Source of the DNA: Porogramme epimiltina
Lineage: Eukaryota; Basidiomycota; Agaricomycetes; Polyporales; Polyporaceae
Direction of reading: 5' to 3'
Assembly: GCA_900155495.1 (NCBI GenBank)
Contig: FTLJ01000021.1
Span: 1-64,000, forward strand
Length of the DNA stretch: 64,000 bases
Within the stretch, counting starts at the first letter, position 1. Each line of letters begins with the position of its first letter. Below are positions 1-10,743 of the stretch, piece by piece. The notes beneath the pieces were generated by a model. It did no database searches and was not told the origin of the DNA. It saw only the letters and a program-made list of their open reading frames with translations. The position numbers and the translations under genes are program-made.

Positions 1-2380
1 AAGTCTAACTAGAGAACCGCGGGATGGTTTACGCCCGCTTGGGTCCCGCGCAGTGCGCAGACGCAGAGAGTGAAACCCATCCCCTCCCCCTTCCCCCCAT
101 ATCCCCTCCTGACCCCCACCATCACCCCCGCACGCCGTTCACTCGAATACAAGACGATCGAGCGCTGACGCGTGACCAGCCACAGCCGACGCGCCCCAGC
201 CCCAGCGCGAGCTGAAGCACGAACGACGCACGCCGCCCACGCCCGCCCAGCCCCCATTCAAGACGCTGTGGGCGCGCACCCGTCACTTGGACGCACCGCA
301 ACCCCGCTAGCCGAACGGTCCACGCTCTCTGCGGGAGGCGCTGGCGTCAGCAGACGCTGCGTGCCGTCAGGTGGCCCGCGCAGAGGTCCGAGGAGGGGGG
401 GGCGCCCTAGAGGGCGAGGGGCGTCGATCCGTATGCGACCAGCCGGCAGACGGAGGCGCGAAAACGGCTTCAGCGCACCCACCGATGGGGAGCCCTGTAC
501 GAGTACGTCGCGCGGAAGGGCGACGGCGCGCTGGGAAGGGCGCCGCTGCGTCGCGGACTTTCGGGAAGGAGCCCTTGGGGCCGGCGTGACCTGTGCGGTC
601 GCCCGCGTACGGCGGCTGCGTACGTGTATGGTGCGCCAGGCGTGTGTAAACATCGGGCAGGTGGGCGGGCGGAGGCACGGGCGTGCGCGTGATGGGGTTA
701 AGTCGCGAGCAGCGGTGGGAGAACGTCGGGCGGCGCGGGGGCAGCGGGCCACCCGCGAGCCTTGAGAGTTTGCACCCCTGCCGGCTGGAGATGGCGCAAT
801 GGGGAGCAAGATCGGGGGCCCATGGCGCGGCGCGTGCGGGGCGGGGGCTCCACGACGGCGTTCTAGACATGCGTACTGCTTGCAGGGCTGGCGGGCGTGG
901 ACAGGAATAGCTTTCCAGCACGCGTCGCGGGCGGGTGGCCAGTGGCTATTCTTGTGCGGGGGTCGCACAACGACGACGCGGCTATTTCTTCGACTTCCGT
1001 CGCCAGCTCGTCGGTCGCGGAGAGAAGAGGATCGAAGGCGCGCGGCGGCAGTGGGTCGACGAGCATCTCGGCACGCCATGTTTGTCGCGGCTCGTGAACG
1101 CGCTCCATGGGAGTTCATGCGGCTCGTCCGATGGTATTCGTCGGCGCCGAAGGTGACGTGCGTCTGCTCTAAGTGAGGGGTTGCGACGGCTTGGAAGCGA
1201 GCCACGCGGGCGGCTCGAAGGTTAAAAGCAATAGACTGGGGATGCGGGGGTGGAAGGCGCGAGCGAGTCCCATGATGATGGGCGGAACGCCTCAACGGTA
1301 CTGCCTCTAGCGTACCCAGGGGCCGAAACGGACGCGCCGGGCAGGAGGCAGCAAGAGGTCGTTTGCTTCCGCGGGGCTCGAGGCGCGCGGTCCACCGTCC
1401 CCCGTCCACGGGCGGGGGAGCGGGAACCGGTGAAGGCTTGGTGACACGCGGGGGGCGCGCCCGCGGACTCGGAGGCACGGCCCTCGCTCCGGCGGGACGC
1501 GGGGGCTCTGGTGACCTCCGCTGGGGTGCCGATGAACGTTCGTGCAGCGCCAATTGCCGGGCAGCGTTCGCGAACGGGGCGCGTACGTGCGCATCCGGGG
1601 ACCCCACGCGCGGCCGACGACGATCCGGCGAGGGGAGCAAGCACGCCATGGCCGCCTTACGCTGGCGCACTGCTGGCGAGCGTGGGCCCGCGCGCTGGCG
1701 GCTGGTTCGACGCGCATGCGCACGCGGGGGATCGATGGGGCGTTTCCGCGCGATCATGGGCCGTGCACACGCTTCGGCCGTTCGGGGCTTGGACGTCCCG
1801 CTGTGCGCGCCCCGGCCGCGGGTTGCGCTGTGCCTGTGGACGCGGGGTGGGCGTCCCCGGAGCTTGGGGGATGAGCCGGGCGGATCACGTGTGCGGGGTA
1901 AAGACAACGCGGACGGTGGTGGCCGGTGTGCCGCAGGGGTCGGACAAGGGCGACGCTGCGGCGGATGGGCGGGGAGACGGGAGGCTGGGCGGGGATGCAA
2001 AAGGCTAATGGGACGGGGTCGCAGCCGGGGGCTAGCCGAGAAAGAAGTAGGGTGTGGCGTGCGTGCGAAGAGAGAAGGAGCAACACGGCAGGACGGGCTC
2101 GAAGATCAGGAGGCTACAGGCGCCCGAGATGTCCCCCGGATGAATCACGATCGCTCGCTCGGCGCGTCCCATCTTTATGGCGGGCTTGCCCCAGTCCCGC
2201 CCACAGCCGGTCACGTCCTCCTCCCCACACACAACATGACTCCCTATATAAGAATCCCCGATCCTCCTCTCTCCCTCCGCCTTTCTCCTCCCCGCCCCGC
2301 CCCTGTCCCTCCGCCATCACTGCCCTTTCCAGACTAGCATACCTTCCAAGACCACACACTACCACCCTCCCAGTCATCCT
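1..2380. other. GC-rich intergenic region, no gene supported
   Basis: Very GC-rich DNA, with the plus strand visibly G-rich from about 360 to 2000. Long ORFs exist in several frames on both strands (for example a 580-codon one on the minus strand at 258-2000), but their translations are dominated by Arg, Pro, Ala and Gly with no recognisable domain, as expected when stop codons are rare in GC-rich sequence. The last ~140 bases hold the core promoter of the following gene. I see no tRNA, repeat or transposon feature here. Confidence 0.6.
2245..2252 (+). promoter_or_regulatory. TATA box of the F-box gene with CT-rich leader
   Basis: TATATAAG lies 129 bases upstream of the ATG at 2381. It is followed by a strongly pyrimidine-rich stretch (about 2258-2330). 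A TATA box followed by a CT block just before the transcription start is a common core-promoter layout in filamentous fungi. The assignment is by motif and position only. Confidence 0.55.
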
Positions 2381-4798
2381 ATGGCCGCTGACTCGTTCAT
2401 TGTCGACCAGTTCCCCCCAGAGCTACTCGCCGTCGTATGCGCCCATGTCTACGCCTCAGGTCTCTCGCCTGCAACCACCTCGCTCGACCCACCTTTGTGT
2501 GCTGAGCACCCCGGTACGCCTGTGTCCCTCCCGTCTTCGTACCCATGCGCCTACTGGCCGGAATCTGTCGTCCGTCGGACCCTCGCCAACGCCTGCCTGG
2601 TGAGCAAGGCCTGGAACGAGGCCGCGCGACCCTGGCTCTGGCGTAAGGTCGAGATCCGCCTCCCCCGTTCCTGGCTCTCCATCGTCGAAGAGGTCGCCGG
2701 AGGCGATGACGAAGACGCAAGCGAGCACCAGGCGGCGCTCATGCTCGACCAGACGCTCCGGAGCGCCGAGACCGCCGCGCTCGCCGCCCGCACCCTGCTC
2801 GAAGACTGCCCTAGCGACCCGTCGGACGCCGCCTCCGACCTCCACGACAAGGTCCTCGAGCGCCTCTCCGGCCCCGACATCTCCATTCCCCCAGAGCTCC
2901 TCACACCGCCCGCCAGCCGCGAGCCTAGTCCCCGACGCCTCCGGACAAAGAGCCGATCCCCCGCGCGGTGGAAGCTTGTCCGGTCAATTTCTGTCGCCAT
3001 CCAAGACGTAATGGAGCGTGCGCATCCCGGCATCTACGGTGAGCATCCGATTTCACGACCGTTTAATATTTTCTGGTTCCTGACAGCACACTTTCCGCGC
3101 GCCTCTGAACACAGTACCCCCGCCCCATGATCCGCACCCGGGTCGCCTGGTCCGTCACCTCGACTTTAACCACTTCCGCACCATTGGAATGCGCCGCCTC
3201 GTCGAAGAGGGTGTGAACAACCGTTTCGTGACCGGAGACAGGCTCGTCGCCGTCCTAAAAGTGAGTAGGCGGAGGCATCTGCGCGAGTGATCTCGCCGAC
3301 TGACGAACGTGCTCAGGAACTGCCGAATTTGCTCGTATTTGGTGCCACGGAGTACATGGATGGCGCGCTTACCTTCCCCGTCCTCAAGGAATTGCTTCTG
3401 CGAGGGTCTGCTTCTCGGGGACGCGGGCGCCCGTCTCGGGGGCGAGACGTCGTCATCCCTGATCCCAACGACCCGGAGCAAGAAGACCTGGAGCGCCGTC
3501 GCGAATGCAAAGATCTCGAGGCCATCGACCTGACAGGTTGCGTAAGTGGGGTCTTCGTTAGCGCCCTGACGCAATTTGTGAGCAGCTTCTTGCTTGGCCG
3601 CTCGGATTCGGACGCAAGCGACAGCGACGATGAACGTGAGCGCCGCCGCCCACGTTCACGGAACCTCGTGCAGGAGGAGTCCTTGATTTTCCCTGGCATG
3701 CGCCGGCTCGGCCTCCGGGGCGTGAAGTCAATACAGTCCCACATCCTGGAGCCCCTCGTGCTCGCGTTTCCCCACCTGACCCACCTCGACCTTTCTTGCA
3801 CCCGGATCACATCAGAGGGCCTGGCTTCCCTCGGCGCCTCCCTCACCATTCAGCTCCAGTCGCTCGCCCTGGAGCGCTGCAACTGGCTCACGGGCGAGAG
3901 CATCCGCGACTTCCTGGTCCAGGCCCCGGCCGCCCGCGACCTCCAGGAACTCTCCCTCTACGGCGACTACACGTACCCCTCCCCGCTCTCCGAGGACGAG
4001 CTGCACGACATCCTCGCACTCGCGCCGTGCTTCAAGTCCGGGCGGCTCACGTACCTCGACCTCTCGAGCGCGCCGCTCACCGCCGCACACCTCGCGGACG
4101 CGTGCCCGGCACAGCCGCGCCTGCGCTCGCTCGGGCTCTCGCACGTGCGCACGCTGCCACTCCCCGCCGTCGCCGCCTTCCTCGCGGACAAGGCGCCGGC
4201 CGTCGAGGTCCTCACGCTCGTCGCGGCGACGCCCGAGCTCGGGTACGGCCCTGCGTTCGTGTCCGCGCGCCAGGCGACGATCGCGCTCCACGCGCAGCTC
4301 GTGCGCCCGCTCTGCACCCCGCCGTTCTCGTTCTCGCTCTCCGCGTCCCCAGCGACGAAGCCGCGCGTGGAGGCGCCGCCGACGCGCCTGCGCGTGATCG
4401 AGCTCGCGCCGCCCCTGCTCTCGGGCCTCGGCGCGGGCGCGGGCTCGTGGCGCATCGTGCGCAGCAAGGGCGGCCGCGGGTGGTACGTCGACGTCGCGAG
4501 CGGGTGGACGGGCGCCGACGACGGCGAGGGAGATGGGGAGGGGAGTGTGTTGAGGCGGGACCTGGAGCCGAGCCACCCCTGGCGGGTCGAGCTCGAGGCG
4601 CTCGCAGACGCGAATGGGAACGTGAGCAGCGGGGTGGGCTGGCACTCGCGCAAGATGGAGGTGAGTTCCTGGTTTGTTTTTGAGGTATCTAGGGCTAGAG
4701 CTGATGAGGGCGTTTGTGCACAGGTCTTGCGGGGTGATGGGCTCATGGGCCGCGAGGACGGCTTGTATGGTGCAGTGGCATTCGCATACCAAGGATAA
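2381..4798 (+). CDS. F-box / leucine-rich-repeat protein
   Basis: Likely substrate-recognition subunit of an SCF (Skp1-cullin-F-box) ubiquitin ligase. Four exons join cleanly in frame: 2381-3038, 3115-3260, 3317-4660 and 4724-4798, giving 740 residues. An F-box-like N terminus is visible: FPPELLAVVCAHVY (residues 11-24), then after an insertion a helix LANACLVSKAWNEAARPWLW ending in a conserved Trp. The middle has leucine-rich repeats (LTHLDLSCTRI, LTYLDLSSAPL, LRSLGLSHVRTL), usually the substrate-binding surface. A Ser/Arg/acidic stretch (about residues 390-410) interrupts the repeats. A TATA box lies 129 bp upstream. The F-box is divergent, so the family is firmer than the SCF role; the substrate cannot be predicted. 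Confidence 0.82.
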
Positions 4799-7700
4799 AC
4801 CAGGGACGCTGTTCCAGTGAGCCGCAGGCGCGGCTGCTTCTGTGGACGGATGGACGCCGTCGTGTATATGCTCTCAAAAGCTCTTCGCGTGGATGCGGTG
4901 ATATAATTCTCCTCTCAATCGCTCAATCGTGTATTACTATCTATCGCACTGCTCGCCGTTTAGTTACTCGCCGTCGCGCTGACCAAAATTCTTCTTACTA
5001 CTGCTGTCAAAAGAACACTAGTCGCTGCTCGCTATGTAGGCACGAAAGCAATGTACATTATTTACAGTATACCTAGTGTCCCTGTGGCCATGTCTACACA
5101 TATACATGCATTCAGCATCCACCTACCTTCGTTTCGCCACGGGCAGTTCGACAGTCAATAAGGTTTATATACTCTCCGCCCACAAACCTGTGCGTAGATC
5201 AATTATAACCGGCTACCCCAAGTACCTTCTGCGCACAGCCTAGTGCCGCTCACGCCATTGGGCACGTCTAGGAGGACACAGAAGCCCGCGAGCCACTGGC
5301 AGCGGTCCACTGAGGGAAGCGGTACCGGTCCCAGCGGAGCCGCGAAGCCGCGCGCCGCACACTTCAAACCACCACCTACTTCCCGTCCCTGGCCTCGCTT
5401 GCTGTACACACATACACACGTCCGCGCGCGTACCTATCAGCCCACACCTATCAAACGCGCACGCGCCCCACCCGGGGCTTGGGGGAGCTTATCGCCGCCG
5501 CCGGCAACTCTGCGCGTTTGCGTTTGGCTCGCCGAGGGCACGGCACAGCCCTCGCGCACGCGCGGGGAGCGAGATCTGGGACGCGCGGATCTATCTGGGC
5601 CCCGCAATCGTTCGAGCGAGGAACTCCGCGTTGCCATGTGAGCTCGCGGGCAGGGTGGGGGCGCGGGAGGGGGAGAGATAAGGAGGGCGGCGTGGGGTCG
5701 GGCGACGATAAGGGCTCCCCCGACTTAGCGAAGAGGCGCGCGACCGCGACCGCGCGCAGTTGGGCGGCCCGTATCGCGCGGGGCCGCGGGCAGTGCACTC
5801 GGGCGCTGGCGCTCCAAACTTTTTCACTACGTCTGCGGGACCTGTGCTCTCTCTCTGCCTCTTGCTTTCATTCGAACGCAACCTGTTTCGAGCATCGCTA
5901 TACGAAGCATTCTATATGTGTTCTGGCGCGAGCTTTTGCACCGGACGCAGCTTCGATTTGCAAGAAGAGGCGACGATCGTCGGTCGAGGCTTTCGGGGGT
6001 CCACGGTGTCACGCCCGGCTCAGTCTGCCAGGAAGAGACAGGCTGACGCGTCGTCGTGAGACGCATCCCAGAGTACGTCCAATGGTGCAGCATCGTCCCT
6101 GCCAAAGTTGGTACTGTGAAAAGTGGGGGAAGAAGATCCTGCTTCGATGTGCTGCGGCCTACCTCGAATCACCAGAATCCCGCAATGTCCGAGGTTCTTC
6201 GGCGCGGTCGCCACTCCCTCATGTGGCGGCCGGTGTTAAGTGAGTATCGTCTTGGGTCTCAAGATGTTATGAACTTCCGAGCTTATCTTCAGTGGAGCAT
6301 GCAGCTGGGCAGCGTTGGACACGTCTGCCCACCCAATTGATGTGGCCTTACGCGACGTCAGCTTGGACGCACACCGGTTGACCACGATCAAGGACAGCCT
6401 TCAGGTGGAGAATGCTTCGTTGGCGGACCTCTTGGACCCTCTATGAGCTGGCCGTTGAAGGCGTTGAGGGCGAGGGAGCCTGGAGGGTTTGGGGGAAAGT
6501 CGCGCTAGACCTGGGTAGTAAGTTGCAGGTATTTCAGGTTTACTCGGGCTGGTGCGACATCCTTCACACCACGTAATCGCAAGACAACTACTGTGCGCAG
6601 CCTTCACGATCCGATCCAACGAGGAGCTCCCAGTGCATTCTTAGACCCTCAGAACTGCCACACCGCCCACAGGCACCACTTTTATGCCCACATTATGGTC
6701 AGCGGTCTCCACGCTCGGGTCCACCACTTACCAGGCTAAGCTGCTCCCACAGTACGCCTCTGCATAGGTTTGACCGCGGTTATGGTTGGCAGACTGGGAA
6801 CGTCACCATCCGGGGTCTGTAGATACCCCGCCGACCGGCTGCCCTGACTACCCTTCGAACCCTGCACCCGCATCCCCACAGTGAGATCCACATACTACAG
6901 CGAGCGACGGTACTGGTTTTAGAGGTCTCCAGGGGTCCCCATTCTTCCACCGATGTGGCGGCGCGATGGGTTCGCAAGTGCCTTCGAAGTGTATTCCGTG
7001 CTGAAGGCTCGCACGCCGCCTACAGCTAATCCTGTGCGCCGAACTCCGTGTCACGCTCTTGCCCACTCCTTCTCATTCCCTTCCCAAAACCAGTTGTAGC
7101 GTAGGACTGCAGTATCCCCGCGTGTATTATCGTGTTCCGCCTGGAATGAGGGAGAAATTCGCACCCAGTCCCGACGCACCCCCAAATCTTTGTACGAGGC
7201 GGCTATAGAAGACGATACGCCCCCGCTAGTGCTCATCGAGCTTTGATGCTCACGAAATAACCCCCACAGATAGTGCACCGCCTTAGCTGCGCAGACGGGC
7301 CGTACACACCTGGAGGGTCTCTTTTGGAGTAGGCGCAAATCCTAGTACAGGATCATCAATCATACCACATGCGCGCCATCCCACGGGACAATAAGTCCCC
7401 TATTCAACTAGTTAATCCTCTCGATGAGTGCTGGACCACCGAGGCCTCAATTTATACTACATTATCACGAATTGTATCCACATATATACACCAGTGTTTC
7501 GACAAGGACTACGATGAACTTGAGGCACACGGTTGCCGGAGTCTGGCATGTGGTGCTTACATATGATCGACAGGGGCGTAAATCCTGAACTGGTCGACGT
7601 CACGACAAGTACATGCGTTCCTCCCGTACCCATGGCAAATGCACAGGCAGCGTCAGCCCACGGCCTCCATAAGTATTCCCAACAATCACTCCCGGATGAA

Positions 7701-8460
7701 AACTGCCTGCACTCAGGTAGTCAGCTCTCCAGCAGACACAGCAGCCCGCAGCTGCGGGGCGATACGTAGATTGCTCGCTTTCCCGGCGCCCGCAGTTTGA
7801 TAGGTTCTACAGCGCAGCTTGGGCGTGGTCTGATTACTGCTACTGATCAAGCAACAAACGCAATGCCCCGTCGGTGCAGTCAAAACAGAGAGCCAACGCT
7901 GAATCTACATATACCCGACCAACATCGGGTTACGGAGTTGTACGCCGAAGAGATAGTCATCATGTTGCTAGGCGTCAACGTCCTTGCCGGACACGCCCGG
8001 AACTATCAGGCAACACGTATAGTTTCATTGGTCATACCCGGACATCCCTTACCTCCCTAGCCGCACGAAGCCCACTTGAAGTCACCGCATCCCTCTTTCC
8101 AGCACGCACGCCTCGCGCGTTCGCCTGAGTGTTCGAGGCGGTGGCGTGGCCCGGGGCCTGCTGCGCGCGCACGCCGCTTAATGTCATGCCCGTGCCAAGG
8201 GCCCCGCCACCCCCCAGATGCCAAGGCTAAACAGAACGAGGCGTACGACGCCCCAGCGCACAACTGTTGTTCTCTGGCCCCCGACACCCGGCCCGTCACA
8301 CTCCGATGATCCGTGCTCAACGAGAGCTTCCGGATTCCGGCCATCCTCACTCTCGGACGTTCGTTTCGAGAGGCCGAACCGATGTGCGGCGTTGTCGACC
8401 AGCCCCAAGGCGTCCTCGAGTCGTACTTTACTTATCCCGGCGATCGCACATCCGCTCGAA

Positions 8461-8474
8461 GTTAGTTAACTAAC
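8461..8474. repeat. Perfect 14-bp palindrome
   Basis: GTTAGTTAACTAAC is identical to its reverse complement. It stands in the gene desert with no neighbouring gene. It could be a dimeric protein-binding site or chance; one 14-bp palindrome in 64 kb is only mildly unexpected. Confidence 0.35.
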
Positions 8475-10518
8475 GGCAATGGCGCCACGACCTGTTCGGA
8501 ACTTTGGCATATAGGCAGACCCCGAGTCGCTATCGCTACTACTCTTGCGCAGTATATACGTTACTAACTTACGGCCCGCCGAGTTCACGTGCCCGCACAG
8601 CTTAGACGTGTTCCTATCCGCCACGGAGAAGGGGAGTGCGTACGGAATGGTGCGTTGGTGTTACGTGTGGTTCCAGACGCGACTGAGGGGATGTCTAGGG
8701 TCGACGCACGGGAGACAGGCGGCGGGCACAGCCCCGATGTGACCTGATGATGCGTGGTAATGATACCAATATCGTTCGTAACAACATGGCGGCAGTACCG
8801 TTCGCGGAGAACAGACCGCAACACTTGCGCATGACAGACCACGGTCTGCACGGGAAAGCACAAGCGATATGCGCCGGTTGCAAGCAGGGGGAGCACGCTG
8901 CGTGGCGAGGAGGCGGAGAGTGAGCATCGGTATCGGTAGGAAGTGCCGGGACGGCGGAGCGAATATGGCGGTCCGCGGCGGTCGTTGGGTCCAACGCGTT
9001 GGACATGAGAATGCTAGAAGGGCTGCTTAGAGGCCTTCACCCACAGCCTCCGGCTAGCTCACGGCGGATGGGTTATTGCCAGGAGGACCCCGAGACCTGG
9101 GGTGCCTCTGTGTATGAGTTCGTGGTTGTGGCGCGGAATTCGCCTGTTCGGTAGAGTAGATATTTGAGGAGGGCGAGACCAACAAATAACGTACTCGATG
9201 CTCTAGTAGATATTGCATTTCGGCAGCGGAGAGACGAGGAAGGCGCATGGGGCGGAAATAACTTTTGACGCTGCGAGGCGTTCTCTTTGTTCAGTAAACA
9301 ATGGCTGTGGGGGTTCGTGAGGTCATATGTGGGTAAAAGGAAGTCAGGCGGCTATTCAGGTGCTAAAGGGCGTAGCCTCTATCGGAGGGATTGGAGGTGT
9401 GAGGGCTGCAGCCCCTCGCAGCCAGGGTAGTGGGGAAGAAACGAGGAGCGGCGACTTGATCCTTGGAAACAGTGTATGCTGCAGCTTGCTAGGCAGGACA
9501 TAGAGGCGAACCCGGATGCCTTCTCCAATGAAGAGAAGCCTCCCGGGTACTGTGCCTCAGTGCCCCTGTCCGGGTATGGCTATTAATGCTGAATGACGGA
9601 TCTCTGCGTACGTACAGAACCATAGCTATCCATAAACTTTAGAAGCACCGGACGATGATGGGATCCTTCAGGGTGATAATTGGAAATGTCAAATTGTGGC
9701 GCCCCAGTAGATTGCTAGGAAAGGACTTACTAGATTATCTAGTATGTCGAAACGCCTAGAGCGAGGGGGAACATTATTGTACTGTACCGGTAAGCGAGGA
9801 GGAACTCAGGGGTACCTCTTGAATTGTGACTGTGACTTGTCGGAGAAAAGAGTTTTTGAAGGTCTAGACTAGATCTCATCAAGAATAAGTGGTACCACAG
9901 CGGCGAAGCTCCTGAGTTCATGAATGTGACGTGCGGAGTCTGGCGGAGAGAAGAACACCCTTTGTAGTATTGGCCTATGAGAAGTCAAAGTGTTTTGTTG
10001 AGGGTCTTGTGTGTATGAGGAGGCGCAGCTTGTGCACATCCCCCAAAAGCATGCTATTGAGGGACTGGGTTATTCTTCATGGCGAGAGGCAACGACGGAA
10101 TGATGGTAGGGCCTAGACCTACCTATCATAAAACAGAGTTGCTCCTACGAACATCAGAAGAACGGATTGTTGTCAGGCTTGAATAAACGAGGCCACTGGG
10201 CGACGTCGAGACGGAGAACGCATGGATTGGTTGGCAGTGTATGCTATAACGGTTTTTTACGCCCTGAGAAGTAGGTACGGCCAAGAGAGGAGAGGCAAAC
10301 CATCTCCATAGAGACGCCGTGTGGATGCATAGCGGTTATAGAGGCGCGTTGTGGATACTATTATTGTTTTAGGAGCCAACAGAATGGAAAAGATAGTTGC
10401 AATACAATTGAAAAGGAGCGCCTAGAGGATCCGAGAAGAGGCCGTTCGTGGGAAAACGCTGTGACGCGTGTGGCTTTGGTGACGGAGTCGGGTGATGTGG
10501 TGAGGGGCTGGCGCCTCA

Positions 10519-10578
10519 GGGGGGGGGGGGGGGGACTGGGGTGGTGGAAGANNGCGGGGCCGGGGGGGGGGGGGGGGG
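10519..10578 (+). repeat. Two long G-tracts flanking an NN assembly ambiguity
   Basis: Sixteen consecutive G (10519-10534) are followed by a GGGG run, the unresolved bases NN (10552-10553), another GGGG and then seventeen G (10562-10578), with GGGG again just after. The block lies about 170 bp upstream of the exchanger ATG. Four or more G-runs in this spacing can form a G-quadruplex in principle. The NN and exact run lengths are probably sequencing limits at homopolymers, so the true length is uncertain. Confidence 0.7.
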
Positions 10579-10743
10579 TGACTGGGGTCGTCGAAACGAA
10601 CCGCTGCGCCTCGGGTTGTCCACCGCCTCTCCACATAAAGTGCGGTCTTCCGGAAGAGCATTCTCCTGGTCCCCCGTCGTCTGTCTGTCCTCGGAATCCT
10701 CCTACCACCGCCTTTTCGCTGCCACACTACAGCATTTGTCACA

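Larger units (their letters stand above)
4799..10743. other. 5.9-kb gene desert
   Basis: No reading frame here can be extended through GT-AG introns into a recognisable protein. 4799-5200 is the AT-richer downstream flank of the F-box gene. About 5220-5830 is GC-rich with ORFs of low-complexity composition. About 5900-10400 is of moderate GC with only short ORFs (under about 115 codons) of random-looking composition. I found no long terminal repeats, no reverse-transcriptase or transposase motif and no tRNA. The stretch could be decayed transposon DNA, but nothing in it proves that. It ends in G-tracts at 10519-10578. Confidence 0.5.

Noticed and set aside
258..2000. 580-codon minus-strand ORF and overlapping 324-codon plus-strand ORF (1363-2337)
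   Set aside because: Composition is almost only Arg, Pro, Ala, Gly and Ser, no domain is visible, and both strands are open at once, which is what GC-rich noncoding DNA produces.
3796..4792. Long ORFs of 295 (+) and 326 (-) codons across the F-box gene
   Set aside because: They are shadow frames of the leucine-rich-repeat exon; the true frame has recognisable repeats.
5479..6243. 254-codon plus-strand ORF
   Set aside because: No domain, random composition after the GC-rich first third, no promoter or homologous motif.
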